A stretch of 64,000 nt of DNA from positions 496,001-560,000 of the forward strand of contig CAJXOG010000001.1 in assembly GCA_913057775.1 (NCBI GenBank). The letters run 5' to 3'. Within the stretch, counting starts at the first letter, position 1. Each line of letters opens with the position of its first letter. The translations under genes and the position numbers were made by a program. Source of the stretch: an uncultured Fodinibius sp. (GTDB lineage Bacteria; Bacteroidota; Rhodothermia; Balneolales; Balneolaceae). Of this stretch, positions 8,223 to 18,291 are shown piece after piece. The notes beneath the pieces were generated by a model that ran no database searches, was not told the DNA's origin, and was given only the letters and a program-made list of their open reading frames with translations.

Positions 8223-11200
8223 CTACAAGGTGCTATAGGAGCCTTTCATTTTTCTCTCGAAAGTAAATGTAAACTCAAACTTGTTGTCTACATTTAGCCT
8301 AAAATCGGCATCGAGCTGTTGTAGCAGTGTGTATATAATAGTGAACCCAAGTGAATCAGCGTTTGCAAGATCAGGTTTTGAAGCCATCCCCCTACCATTA
8401 TCACAGTAAGTAACATGGTATTCATCACGGTTCCTTTCAATCCGCACCGTAATATTTCCTCCAGCATCTCCAAAAGCATACTTCAAAGAGTTGGTAATCA
8501 GTTCATTCAGCAGCATTCCAAGAGGAATGGCTTCGTTGATATTCATATCTATTTGTTCAATATCTATATCAATATCAACCGCCTGAGTCTGATCGAAGGT
8601 AGTCTGGATGATCATTGACAATTCTTTTAGGTATCTGGCAATACTTATTGACGAAAAATCCTCGGTATCGTACAAAAGTTCATGAACCTTCGCCATCGAG
8701 TAGATGCGATTGATACTACGCTGGAAAGATAATTTTGCTTTATCACTATCGAATTCCTCCATTTCCATACTGAGTAGGCCCGAAATGATAGCTAAGTTAT
8801 TTTTCACCCTATGATGAACCTCTTGTAACAGAACCCGGTTATTTTTCTGGGTTTTAACTCGATCAGTAATATTAATGCCATTCCCCAAAATATACTTGTT
8901 ATCGTCAAGCTCAAGCAGTTTACCATTGATGAAAAAATTATATTTCTGGTCGCCGGATATCATTATTGTTTCGGTTTCGGCGTATCCGGTATCGAATACT
9001 TCTGCAATTTTTTGTTTTACTTTTGCTCGTTCAGAAGGAGCAATAAGATGTAACGGCCTGAATTCATCAATAGCATCTTCTTTTAAATCAAAAAAATCAT
9101 AGACATTGCTATTAAGCCTCACGAAATTTAAATCTTCATCCATCATGTAAAATAGACCGGGCAAACTATCCAATATCGTCTCCGAAATAGATATTTGCTC
9201 TTTCAAATCTTCTTCCAGCTGTTTCTGCTGAGTTATATCTTCATTGATAACCAGAATTGCTTCCACCTCTTGATTATGATCTAACAATGGCGCGGCACTG
9301 GTCTTGGCAGGGAAATAGGTTCCATCCTTACGTTTTCTTTTTACTTCCTTGCCTTTAATTTGATTTCCAGTCTTAACTTGTTCTAACATATGGTGGTACG
9401 CATCCAAGTTTGTATCACCAACATGAGGCAACGTTTTCCCCATAATTTCTGCTTCGGTGAAGCCGAATACTTCTTCCGCGGCCTTGTTCCAAAGATCAAC
9501 TACTTTTCCTTCTTTGGATTCTAAATAGATAGGAATAGGTGCGGTCTCAATGAGAGACCTTAGTTTGTGATTATTTTCCTTTTGTTCAGATATATCCAGA
9601 ATATTTGCAACTAACACATCCTTGTTTTGAAATGAATCTTTACTGAGATAAACGTCAACAGGATAGAAAGACCCATCTTTTCGCTGGTGTGTTGTCTGAA
9701 AGTAGAGTGTCTTTTGGACTCCCTTAATTACCGGTTCAACCAAATTTTGAAATTCAGCAAGAGAATAATCAGTCTTAAGTTCCAACGGGGTCATTTGTTG
9801 AATTTGATCCGTGGAATACCCCAGATTATCAACCGCTGCTTGATTGACGTATTCAAACTCTAATGTATCAATGCTAAAAATATATATTTCACTAGCACTT
9901 TGTTCCAGGATACGATAAAGCTCAGTAAGCTCATCCTTTACTTTCTGTTGTTCGGTAACATCAAAAATAACCGTATCCCATTGAATGGTACCATCCTCCA
10001 ACTTAGTTGGGCTCCCCCGGCCTCTTAACCATTTTAGGCTGCCACTCGGTGTTTTTATACGCCAAGTATGATCCCAAAAGCTGAGCTCCCTGGCTGAGGT
10101 TTCTATAGATTTTTTTAATTCTTTTCCATCTTCCTCAAGGGCTTGATCCCACATTTCTTGCGGTGATCTTAGTGCTTCTTCGGGAGAAATTTCATGCACC
10201 TGTTTAATGCCCTCACTAACATATACAACTTTATCTGTACCGTCGGTTAATAATTGATACCGAATAACAAGTCCTTCCAAATTATTAGTGATACTGCTGA
10301 GCTGATTCTGCTTTTGCTGTAATTCAAGTTCGGCTTTTTTTCTCTCTGTGATATCCTGTACAATCCCTCTCAAAGCCACGACCTTTCCATCACTATTTAT
10401 TACCGGAATTCCTTTTGTTTTGATGAACTTCTGATTTCTTTTTTCTGAATAGATTTCAAAATCAGCCTCATATTCCTCAGCATTTTGAATGGCATTGTCA
10501 ACCAATGTCTCAAAATTTTGCGAATAGCTGGTTTCATATAGCTTTTTCAAATCTTTAAAAGCTGGAGGTCCTTTTTCATCATCACGTTCAAATATATCAT
10601 ATACCGTTTCTGACCAGCTGATATCTCCCGATTGAATATCATAATACCAGTCTCCAATATTAGCAATCCTCTGGGCCTCCTGCAGACGTTGGGTCTGCTC
10701 CTCTAACTCTTGTTGGGTTTGAACCTGATCCGTAATTTCATCCTGAATGGCAAAAAATTCTTCGACTTCTCCATCACTGTTTTTTATAGGTGTGATGTCC
10801 ATCTCTATCCAATAGGGCCTCCCGTCTTTACTGTAATTCAGAATACGTTCTGAAAACGGTTCTTCTGCTGCAATGTCTTTAGCGATACGTTTTACAGTCT
10901 GCGAATCTGTTTCCTTCCCCTGTAATAAATTGCCCGGATTTTTACCCTTTACCTCACCCAACTTGTAACCAGTTACCCGTTCAAAAGCCTTATTGACCCA
11001 CTGTATACGCTCTTTATGATCTGTTATAATTACAATATTCTGGGTTTCCCGCGCTACTCTTGATAATTTCTCAAGCTCTTTCTCATCTTCTTTTTGACGA
11101 GTAATATCAGTCAGCGACCCTACTATGGCAATGGTTTTACCATCCTCAACGATCGGAGCTTCATTAGCTTTAACCCAGATACATTCACCGTCTGTTTTTA

Positions 11201-12218
11201 GCAGCTGGAGTTCATAGGGAGGTTGGGCCTTCCCCGTTTCAATCGCAGCTTTTGTTTTTTCAATACCCTCTTTGTTGAGGGGATGATCGGTTAAATAGTC
11301 AGTCCAAGATTCCAATTTTCCTTCATCGGGATCTATGCCTAAAAATTCTTTCGCCTGTGGACTTACATAGGTTAAGTTGTGGTCAGTGTCATGCCGATAG
11401 AACAGAATTGTACTATTCTCAAGAATACTCCGATATTTTTCCTCGGTTTCCTTAAGCTGTAGTTCCGCTGACTTGCGCTTTGTGATATTCTGGGTACTTC
11501 CATAAACTTTTGTGGTGTTTCCATCCTCAATCTTGGTTTTACCTACTGCTCGTACCCACCTTTGATTTGCCTTGGCGGTTACAATTTTGAGTTCAAGATC
11601 AAATGGCTCACCTGTCTCAATGGCCTCGCTTACAGCATTTCTTATCGTCTCTCTGTGTTCCCCTTCTTCATAAAACCTAATAGCAGTTTCAAGGTCGGGC
11701 TCATATTCTTGGCCTACTTCATGAAGCTTTTTTACTTCCGGAGACCAGTACAGGCTTTCATTTTCTAAATCAACTACCCAGTGACCAATATCTGCTAACT
11801 CATACGATTTTTTTAGAATTTCCTCTTCTTGAATGCTTTGTTTTCGTTGGGCAGTAATATCTATCATCAATCCGGTTAACACCTTAGACCCGCCTTCCTT
11901 TTCCTGGACGGTTACAAGGTCTTTCAGCCAAACGAGATTACCATCAGCATCGATCATACGATATTCAAACTCATGATCCTCATTCTCTTTCGTTTTCCGG
12001 TGACAAAAAGCAACCGTTTGGTCACGATCTTCGGGGTGGATATGTTCCTTCCAAAAAGAGGGGTCTTCATACCAAACTTCGGGCGGGTAGCCTAAAATAT
12101 TGTTACTTTGAGGGCTTACGTAGGTAAAAGCAAACGTTTCGGCATCGGCTTCCCAAAGAATACCATTAATCGACTCTGCGATAAATTCTAATCGCTCTTT
12201 GCCAAAGCTGGATGCCAT
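8223..12218 (-). CDS. multi-PAS sensor histidine kinase, HisKA_2 family
   Basis: About 1331 residues; I use the ATG at 12218, with an overlapping TTG one codon earlier. By eye the first 1135 residues hold nine consecutive PAS/PAC units, each ending in the PAC pattern (for example VYGSTQNITKRK, IVGSLTDITRQK, FFAIQDEITDQV, VANILDISEQKE, LVINEDITQQKQ). The kinase core follows: a HisKA_2 box with phospho-accepting His (LLQEVHHRVKNNLAIISGLL) and an HATPase_c domain with NELITNSLKYAF, DNGRGM and LGFTIIYTLLQQL. There is no membrane segment, so it should be a cytoplasmic sensor. No response regulator is adjacent. It may act with the neighbouring kinase. Confidence 0.9.
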   Translation of the reverse strand: MASSFGKERLEFIAESINGILWEADAETFAFTYVSPQSNNILGYPPEVWYEDPSFWKEHIHPEDRDQTVAFCHRKTKENEDHEFEYRMIDADGNLVWLKDLVTVQEKEGGSKVLTGLMIDITAQRKQSIQEEEILKKSYELADIGHWVVDLENESLYWSPEVKKLHEVGQEYEPDLETAIRFYEEGEHRETIRNAVSEAIETGEPFDLELKIVTAKANQRWVRAVGKTKIEDGNTTKVYGSTQNITKRKSAELQLKETEEKYRSILENSTILFYRHDTDHNLTYVSPQAKEFLGIDPDEGKLESWTDYLTDHPLNKEGIEKTKAAIETGKAQPPYELQLLKTDGECIWVKANEAPIVEDGKTIAIVGSLTDITRQKEDEKELEKLSRVARETQNIVIITDHKERIQWVNKAFERVTGYKLGEVKGKNPGNLLQGKETDSQTVKRIAKDIAAEEPFSERILNYSKDGRPYWIEMDITPIKNSDGEVEEFFAIQDEITDQVQTQQELEEQTQRLQEAQRIANIGDWYYDIQSGDISWSETVYDIFERDDEKGPPAFKDLKKLYETSYSQNFETLVDNAIQNAEEYEADFEIYSEKRNQKFIKTKGIPVINSDGKVVALRGIVQDITERKKAELELQQKQNQLSSITNNLEGLVIRYQLLTDGTDKVVYVSEGIKQVHEISPEEALRSPQEMWDQALEEDGKELKKSIETSARELSFWDHTWRIKTPSGSLKWLRGRGSPTKLEDGTIQWDTVIFDVTEQQKVKDELTELYRILEQSASEIYIFSIDTLEFEYVNQAAVDNLGYSTDQIQQMTPLELKTDYSLAEFQNLVEPVIKGVQKTLYFQTTHQRKDGSFYPVDVYLSKDSFQNKDVLVANILDISEQKENNHKLRSLIETAPIPIYLESKEGKVVDLWNKAAEEVFGFTEAEIMGKTLPHVGDTNLDAYHHMLEQVKTGNQIKGKEVKRKRKDGTYFPAKTSAAPLLDHNQEVEAILVINEDITQQKQLEEDLKEQISISETILDSLPGLFYMMDEDLNFVRLNSNVYDFFDLKEDAIDEFRPLHLIAPSERAKVKQKIAEVFDTGYAETETIMISGDQKYNFFINGKLLELDDNKYILGNGINITDRVKTQKNNRVLLQEVHHRVKNNLAIISGLLSMEMEEFDSDKAKLSFQRSINRIYSMAKVHELLYDTEDFSSISIARYLKELSMIIQTTFDQTQAVDIDIDIEQIDMNINEAIPLGMLLNELITNSLKYAFGDAGGNITVRIERNRDEYHVTYCDNGRGMASKPDLANADSLGFTIIYTLLQQLDADFRLNVDNKFEFTFTFERKMKGSYSTL

Positions 12219-12334
12219 CAATAGATCTCTAAATTGCTGTTTATATTGCTAATATATACGCATAACTCGATAATTAAAATTAAATGTGGGGGCAAGACTT
12301 AAAGCAGCAGAAAATGTGTTCAAAAATTATATAC

Positions 12335-13465
12335 TTACTCTTTATCAAATTCTAGAGTAAAGGTTGTACCTTCTTCAGAGGATTCAAACTTATAGTTACC
12401 TTCAAGTTGATTAGTAAGCGTATTAATAAGATTCATACCGAGTGATCCTTTGCGATCTTCAAAATCTGCGGGAAGCCCCACGCCATTATCATTAATACGT
12501 AATCTGATAGTGCTGTTATCCTTGTCCAGTCTGATGGTAATGCGACCTTTTTCTCTCCCTTCAAAAGCGTGTTTAACTGCATTAGTAACTACCTCGTTGG
12601 CAATTAATGTACAAGGCAATGTTTGGGCCATATCTAAATAAACCGTATCGCATTCACTCTTTAACTCAATTTTAGTATTGGTCTCCATCGTGCTGATCAG
12701 GTCAGATGCCAAGTTTTTTATATTTTCTCCCAACGCTACATTGGCGAAGTTCCCCGACTGATACAACTGTTGATGGATACCGGCAACAGCTTTAATTCGA
12801 TTTGTGCTTTCTTGCAGTGACTTGACGACATCAGGATCATCTTCCTGAAGCCATTGCAACTGCAACATGCCTGCGACCACTGCCAAATTATTTTTCAGTC
12901 GGTGATGAATTTCTCCCAATAAGACTTGCTTCTCTTCCAGTGACTCTTCGATTTTCTGTTTTTCCAATTCCCGCTTTGTAACATTTTGATTGGTCCCTAT
13001 GGTAAGTACAGGATCTCCGGCTTCACTATAAAAATGGCGGGCTTGAGCCTCAACATACTTCAACTTTCCATCCGGGAGTTCAAGGCGATAAGTGAGGTTA
13101 TATGGTGCTCGGTTTTCCAATGATTCAGAAAAAGCTTGATTAACTCTTTCTCTATCATCCGGATGTATGCGCTTCATTAATATCTCATAGCTCGGCTCAA
13201 CTTCTTTGGGATCAAATCCTAATATCCGATAGGTCTCATCAGACCAAAATAGCTCATCATCTTTGATATCATGCTCCCAAGCTCCTAAATCTGCAAGTTT
13301 TTCAGCTTGGTCAATCCAAGTTCTAAGCCTATCAAATGCCTTTTTGGCCTGCTCTAGTTTATTGACAATTTGTTTCTGTTCCTCTTTGGAGATTGGGCTG
13401 TCAACCCCTAAGTCTTGCAATGATTCTGTTAGTTTTTGGTCAATATCTTCACGGATACTCTTCAT
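12335..13465 (-). CDS. PAS-domain sensor histidine kinase, HisKA_2 family
   Basis: 376 residues. An N-terminal coiled coil (about 1-55) is followed by one PAS/PAC domain (LGAWEHDIKDDELFWSDE.. to TIGTNQNVTKRE, about 60-175). Next come a HisKA_2 dimerisation box with GEIHHRLKNNLAVVAGML and an HATPase_c domain (NEVVTNAVKHAF, DNGVGLP, GSLGMNLI). It is soluble, with no transmembrane helix. It sits 117 bases upstream of the nine-PAS kinase in the same orientation, so the two are probably co-expressed or paralogous. HisKA_2 kinases often act with stand-alone receiver proteins; none is present here. Confidence 0.9.
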   Translation of the reverse strand: MKSIREDIDQKLTESLQDLGVDSPISKEEQKQIVNKLEQAKKAFDRLRTWIDQAEKLADLGAWEHDIKDDELFWSDETYRILGFDPKEVEPSYEILMKRIHPDDRERVNQAFSESLENRAPYNLTYRLELPDGKLKYVEAQARHFYSEAGDPVLTIGTNQNVTKRELEKQKIEESLEEKQVLLGEIHHRLKNNLAVVAGMLQLQWLQEDDPDVVKSLQESTNRIKAVAGIHQQLYQSGNFANVALGENIKNLASDLISTMETNTKIELKSECDTVYLDMAQTLPCTLIANEVVTNAVKHAFEGREKGRITIRLDKDNSTIRLRINDNGVGLPADFEDRKGSLGMNLINTLTNQLEGNYKFESSEEGTTFTLEFDKE

Positions 13466-13826
13466 AAGAACCTCGTTTTATCATTGACATTTAATTTTAT
13501 GATAAATCGTATCCATGAATAATACATGAAGAGCTTAGAGAGAGTTTATTATTCGAAATAATGATGATTATAAGCATAGTAATACTACCAAAGATATCAT
13601 GACAATCCTCAGCCGGGTACACCTAAAATCAGAAAATATTAAATCACAAGTCAGTTTTGGTGCTAATCTTATTGCGAAAAATCAGCGAATCGATATTAGT
13701 TTTTACGTGGGCTCCGGGGTCATCCTCCATAAGAACTACCGGGTGAATCACGGAAATCCACTCCTTTCGTAATAAGTGCTCCTGAAGCATCCGAACCTAC
13801 GGGATTCTATTCCTGGATTATAAAAC
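13466..13826. other. gap with an unconvincing 57-codon ORF
   Basis: About 360 bases between two minus-strand units. An ATG-initiated 57-codon ORF runs on the plus strand at 13599-13772 but has no ribosome-binding site. Nothing recognisable was found; decayed sequence is possible. Confidence 0.3.
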
Positions 13827-14654
13827 TCAGGTAGCTTTTTTGATGAAATTTTTCGACACCCATCCACTCATCTTTACATCCACTCGGTACCAACCCTCTT
13901 TTTCGTCCTTTATATCGACCACTGTTCCATTCTTGAGTGGTTGCGCGATAGTTTGGGTACCCCCATTTGGGCCAGACCGTATATTGAGCATCGATGCGGT
14001 AACCACTGCGGGATTATCTACGCCGGCCATCTCATTATCACCCTGGTCGCTGCGGTCGGAATGCAGCAACCTTTCGCGCAGCTTGTCGAGCGGAAAAGCC
14101 GGGCCCGGATCTGACTTACGTCCCGGAGAAATCTCTTCATGGCCAAGTATCGATTTAATATCATAGGTATCGATCAGGAGTTCACAAATTTCATAGGTTT
14201 TGGTGATCTGTTGTTCTGAGAACCGGTGCCAGTAGGACAGCTTTTCCTCATTGCGGTGTACCGCCTTGATTACTTCCTGTTCTGGATAGGAGCGGCCGAA
14301 CCAGGAAATATATTGCTCTCCACTTTTAGTTAGCCGTCCTGCATTATCGAGCTCGATGCCTATTGAATATTTATTCAATCCTCGTCGGTCACCCCATGCG
14401 CTCTCCCCGGCATGCCAAGCGATCGTGTTGAACGGAATCAGTTGGGTTACCGCTCCGTCACGGCCTATCACCATGTGGGCTGAAGCTTTGACCTTGGAAT
14501 TGGTGAGCGTTCTCACAGAGGATTCCGCGGAACTGCCGGCGGTATAATGAATCACTATTGTATCCGGAAGATCCTCAGAAAATTCGCCACTGGTGTTGGG
14601 TGACGCCACGAAATTGGCAGATTGCTTGTCCAATTTTGCACCTGATATTTTCAT
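13827..14654 (-). CDS. N-acetylmuramoyl-L-alanine amidase (Amidase_2) with C-terminal SH3b domain
   Basis: 275 residues. The Amidase_2/AmpD-like zinc hydrolase domain spans about 25-190: IVIHYTAG supplies the first zinc His, WHAGESAW the conserved loop, and SILGHEEISPGRKSDPGP the second zinc His and the Asp position. It should cleave the amide between MurNAc and L-Ala. An SH3b cell-wall-binding domain occupies about 210-275 (TASMLNIRSGPN, GWYRV, GWVSKNFI). No signal peptide is visible, so it is either cytoplasmic (muropeptide recycling) or released like an endolysin. It is the last gene of the five-gene minus-strand operon that begins with the patatin gene. Confidence 0.9.
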   Translation of the reverse strand: MKISGAKLDKQSANFVASPNTSGEFSEDLPDTIVIHYTAGSSAESSVRTLTNSKVKASAHMVIGRDGAVTQLIPFNTIAWHAGESAWGDRRGLNKYSIGIELDNAGRLTKSGEQYISWFGRSYPEQEVIKAVHRNEEKLSYWHRFSEQQITKTYEICELLIDTYDIKSILGHEEISPGRKSDPGPAFPLDKLRERLLHSDRSDQGDNEMAGVDNPAVVTASMLNIRSGPNGGTQTIAQPLKNGTVVDIKDEKEGWYRVDVKMSGWVSKNFIKKAT

Positions 14655-14673
14655 GATTTGTTTACCTTAAATA

Positions 14674-15456
14674 TTAGTTGCTTGCCTGCGTGCTGCTTAA
14701 TTGTTTGGTTACATCCAAAATCAGGCTGGCGGTCAACCGAGAGCGTTCCACAATCCCCTGTAGCTGTTTGGCATCATTGACTACCGGCAAGAAATTCAGG
14801 TTATAGGATTCCATCTCTGTGAGAGCATTGCTTCTATTAGCGTCATTGCTCAAAGCCCTGTCAGCACTTATAAATCCGGGCAGTTCCAGGAGACCCTCTC
14901 TATCCGACTGATTTAAGAATTTTTCAAATTCCACATATCTTGTATCACTATTTTCAGCCTCCAGATAATTTACCAACAGACTGGCCTCGTACATTCCAAA
15001 AAAGGTTCCGTCGCTATCGTTAACGATCACATATTTCAACAAAGAATGGCTCCGAAGAGCTACGAAATAATCTCGTATCGCCGACCAGTAGTAACCACCG
15101 TGGCCAAGGCGGAATTCCAGTGATTCCGTCTTGTTCCGAATGAGCTGCGGTATCTTACCTACACTCTCTTTGGTATCGGTTTCGAGCTCGCTTACAGGTA
15201 TGCCTTTCAGAAGATTTACCTGCGAGTTGATCTCTTTGCTTGATGCCTGTTCAAAGGCAGCTTTCACTTTTAGATCACCAAATTCGAAAGATTCGATTTT
15301 GCCCGAGAGAAATAAAATCAGAACCACCGGAAGCAGTGCTAATATTATATCCGAATTTTTGATCTCAAACTTATTATCAGTGCTGGTACGAAGCCAGACA
15401 AGCAGTCCAATTACAGCCGCAAATGCCAGCAATGAGAAAATCAGGATTAATTCCAT
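14674..15456 (-). CDS. membrane protein with possible CBS-like cytoplasmic tail
   Basis: 260 residues. Two hydrophobic segments lie at about 3-22 and 34-53, separated by a short charged loop. A long soluble tail follows. Its last third (from SADRALSNDANRSNALTEM to NFLPVVNDAKQLQGIVERSRL) resembles half of a CBS-pair sensor, although the match is weak. It is in the same operon as the patatin, lipoprotein, helical protein and amidase, 19 bases upstream of the amidase start. Function unknown; a membrane-tethered regulator of the operon's enzymes is speculation. Confidence 0.65.
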   Translation of the reverse strand: MELILIFSLLAFAAVIGLLVWLRTSTDNKFEIKNSDIILALLPVVLILFLSGKIESFEFGDLKVKAAFEQASSKEINSQVNLLKGIPVSELETDTKESVGKIPQLIRNKTESLEFRLGHGGYYWSAIRDYFVALRSHSLLKYVIVNDSDGTFFGMYEASLLVNYLEAENSDTRYVEFEKFLNQSDREGLLELPGFISADRALSNDANRSNALTEMESYNLNFLPVVNDAKQLQGIVERSRLTASLILDVTKQLSSTQASN

Positions 15457-15505
15457 AAATATATGAATTTAGAGGTTTAATACATCTGGAGTATAGATAT
15501 AGGTT

Positions 15506-15841
15506 TCATGAGTGGTCGCCGAAAACGTTGAAAGCGGAGTTCACCACCGTACCAAGAAGGGCATTCTTGAATTTGTCGAGACGTGCCTTGGCTAGCCCTT
15601 TCTGTTTAAGGGCCTCCATTTTAGCTATGTCCTTCTTGCCCTTTACCAGGAATTCAAAATCATCCCTGGTAAGCTTGTCCTCAGCCATCAGTTGAGTCCA
15701 GCGCTTCAGGTCCTCCTTAGCTTCTTCGGCAAAGGCTTTGCCGTCTTCGACAAATTCATCCTTCACATCATCACCAAACTGCCGGGCATGATCAACAAGA
15801 TTGCTTTTCAACTGATCAATAAAGTCATTAAAATTTGGCAT
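15506..15841 (-). CDS. small helical charged protein, unknown function
   Basis: I chose the ATG at 15841 because AAAAGGGAG lies five bases upstream, and because this start avoids overlapping the preceding gene. The 111-residue product is highly charged and predicted almost wholly helical (FIDQLKSNLVDHARQFGDDV, EEAKEDLKRWTQLMAEDKLT). The C-terminal end is more hydrophobic (LGTVVNSAFNVFG). There is no signal or Cys. It resembles late-embryogenesis-like or apolipoprotein-like amphipathic helices but matches no family I recognise. Third gene of the patatin-amidase operon. Confidence 0.65.
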   Translation of the reverse strand: MPNFNDFIDQLKSNLVDHARQFGDDVKDEFVEDGKAFAEEAKEDLKRWTQLMAEDKLTRDDFEFLVKGKKDIAKMEALKQKGLAKARLDKFKNALLGTVVNSAFNVFGDHS

Positions 15842-15851
15842 AATCTCCCTT

Positions 15852-16286
15852 TTAAGGTTTGCGTTTTCCACTTTCAAGCTCCATGATGATATCGAACCCC
15901 TCTTCGATATTACCCTTGGACTGCTCTACCATAGTGGTTGAGATCTGTCCCCGTTCTTTCCACATACTTATAAATCCGCCGAGCAGTGAACCCTCCGGAT
16001 CGATCATAATCTCCCACTGTTGCATGCTCTCTGTATTGTTCGGCCGGCTTTTGGCGTACTCATAAGCTTTCTGAAGCTCGATCTTTAAAGCCTGCACTTC
16101 CTCTTCATGGAGTTCGTAGAGTTGGGTAGCCTTATCCATCATATTCAGCGATTCCACTTTCAGGTTTACCGCTTGCTGATATGCCTGCTCGCTAAAAGCG
16201 GCTTGCATGCTGCTGCAGCTAACTGTTACGTACATCATGAGCAAAGCAAAAAGCCCAGTACGACTATTAGAGGATAGGAAATTCAT
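15852..16286 (-). CDS. small lipoprotein, helical, unknown function
   Basis: 144 residues with an N-terminal signal and lipobox VTVSC, so probably anchored to the outer or inner membrane. The mature part is helical and acidic (QAYQQAVNLKVESLNMMDKATQLYELHEEEVQAL..., ending MELESGKRKP). It begins five bases after the patatin stop codon, which points to translational coupling. Not recognised as a named family. Confidence 0.65.
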   Translation of the reverse strand: MNFLSSNSRTGLFALLMMYVTVSCSSMQAAFSEQAYQQAVNLKVESLNMMDKATQLYELHEEEVQALKIELQKAYEYAKSRPNNTESMQQWEIMIDPEGSLLGGFISMWKERGQISTTMVEQSKGNIEEGFDIIMELESGKRKP

Positions 16287-16291
16287 GGTAA

Positions 16292-17992
16292 TCAGGATTT
16301 GAGTTTAAATTCAGTAAGATCATCTTCAATAATGCCCATGATTTTGTTTACAATATTATTACGCTTAAATCTTGCAACTAACTTTGCTGCTGACCGGGTA
16401 AAACCGCCGTCAATGTATTGATTGATAAGCCGATCAATTACAATTTTTGTCCGGTCGGTAACTTTGTGACGCAATTCATCCAGTTCACGATCGGTCATTT
16501 CCAGAGTTTTCCAGTGCAGCGGGAAGGCTTCGTCTTTGGCATCGCCTACCAACGGGATGATGGGTAAAAAGCGTTTGCCGTTTTTTTGATAGGAAAATCG
16601 TTCAAAGTCTCCCTCGTCATATTCACCGAAAATAGAATTCTTTTTAGCTTGCTCAACCGGTAGAGCGAAGTATCGCCGCAGAAATTGCTGACAATTACGG
16701 CGCCCAAGCTGAAAATCGTGCATGCGGAACTTCTTTGACATGAATCCGCCGAATCCATTCAAGAATCCCGAAGCGATAGGGTATTCGGCCTTTTGATCAT
16801 CTTGTGTGTAGCGAGTGGGGGCAATTAAGAATCGGCTATAGACATCGGAAGAATTGGCTAGAATAAGCTCATCAGGTTTAAAACGCGATTGGGCAATTAG
16901 ACTACCGAATAGTTGGGAAAATACACTGACAATATCGTAGTCTTCAAAGTTAGCTGGCTTTTGAAGCGTATTCATCTTTTCGCTGGGGAAAGGATCGACC
17001 ATAAGAACACTGCGACTGACATTTTCTGCACCACGGGGATTGTATTGATTGTCGCCGGCCAGAGTTTGACGCGCCAGCTCCAAAGGTTCATTATCCATAA
17101 CGCCTCCGTCTACAGAAAGAAAGTTAAACTGATCCTGGTTATTCGAAGGCCAGCTGGGAGCGATATTTTGCATTTCTATACACTTATTTGGGGCTGAAGA
17201 ATCTGATGGATCGGGGCGCAGTGGCACCGGCCAAGATCGTAAATCATAATGAGAAAAGGGTCGCTCAATTAGGCGGGGTGCCAATCCACCCGGGAAGGCA
17301 CCGGTAGCAAGTGCCACTTTTTTCAGAAGATCCCAGTTTGGATGAGTATCGTTTTTGGGGTTGAGCCATTCGGTTTCCCGCGATTGTGGTTGATGGTCAC
17401 TTAACAGGAAGTGAAAGAAATCGGTATGCTGAGTAATGGTATGCCCCTTACCCGATCGTCCCTTAAACTGGATATCATACGGTATGCCCTGCAGGTTTGT
17501 AACGGTCAGGTAAAGATGCAGCATCTCGGATATATAATCCGGCCGGGTTCCGCTCCCATTAAATCGGATAGTTGCATCAGCTATGTCATCAAGGATAGTA
17601 GAGTCGAGCAGGGACGTAACTTTACTGTTTGCCTTTTTTAGATCATTAGCCCGCAATAGTTTGGAAATATCAACTTGATCGACCCATGCGTTATAGAGCT
17701 TATTATGGCTGATTTCATCCGGGGTTGGTTCTCGACCGGGCAAACAGGTAATATTAGTAAATGAATCATTAATCATGGCGGCCAGCATGGCAGCTGTCAT
17801 GCCTCCGGCCGAAGCGCCGGTGATAACCTTAAGCTGAACTTTGTGAGGTGGCGCTTCATCACTCCCCCTTTTTTTTGCTTTGTCCCATTCATTTAGGGCC
17901 TGCAGCAGAAAGTCAATCACTCCCCCGGTGTAAGCCCCAGCTGAAACGGCACCGGCCATAACAAGTCCAATTTCAAAGGTGTTTTTTTCCAT
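16292..17992 (-). CDS. patatin-like phospholipase
   Basis: 566 residues. The N-terminal patatin domain has a glycine-rich oxyanion-type loop (GLVMAGAVSAGAYTGGV), the nucleophile elbow GASAGG (GxSxG) at about residue 60, and the catalytic Asp in VDGGVMDNEPLELA at about 300. These are the Ser-Asp dyad landmarks of the family, which hydrolyses acyl esters of phospholipids. The C-terminal 200 residues are of unknown structure and end in a helical tail. No signal peptide, so it is probably cytoplasmic or secreted by a dedicated system. It is the first gene of a compact operon ending with a peptidoglycan amidase. Confidence 0.85.
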   Translation of the reverse strand: MEKNTFEIGLVMAGAVSAGAYTGGVIDFLLQALNEWDKAKKRGSDEAPPHKVQLKVITGASAGGMTAAMLAAMINDSFTNITCLPGREPTPDEISHNKLYNAWVDQVDISKLLRANDLKKANSKVTSLLDSTILDDIADATIRFNGSGTRPDYISEMLHLYLTVTNLQGIPYDIQFKGRSGKGHTITQHTDFFHFLLSDHQPQSRETEWLNPKNDTHPNWDLLKKVALATGAFPGGLAPRLIERPFSHYDLRSWPVPLRPDPSDSSAPNKCIEMQNIAPSWPSNNQDQFNFLSVDGGVMDNEPLELARQTLAGDNQYNPRGAENVSRSVLMVDPFPSEKMNTLQKPANFEDYDIVSVFSQLFGSLIAQSRFKPDELILANSSDVYSRFLIAPTRYTQDDQKAEYPIASGFLNGFGGFMSKKFRMHDFQLGRRNCQQFLRRYFALPVEQAKKNSIFGEYDEGDFERFSYQKNGKRFLPIIPLVGDAKDEAFPLHWKTLEMTDRELDELRHKVTDRTKIVIDRLINQYIDGGFTRSAAKLVARFKRNNIVNKIMGIIEDDLTEFKLKS

Positions 17993-18291
17993 AGTAAATA
18001 TTTATGACCACACTCTATTAAAATAATTGGTAGCGGTGATACTTATTACAGGTATCCCATTGGGGTTACATATGTCTACCTCTTGATGTTTTTAAGTTAT
18101 TGTTAATTATTATTTTAGCTATATAAATTTATTTTTACAAGTATTTAAAAGTAATTTTAAATACACTCAATTTAGTAAGTGTTCTTTATGATTCTTCATC
18201 TAGCTTTTCTTAAAATTTGTAGGATTTATTTTAGTAATCCCAAAGTACAATCTAACGGGAATTTCAAATTCTTTCTCGGAGCATTTATAAA
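17993..18291. other. intergenic upstream of the patatin operon and repeat element 1
   Basis: About 300 AT-rich bases between the divergent patatin operon and repeat element 1. They probably contain the patatin promoter. No specific site could be assigned. Confidence 0.35.
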
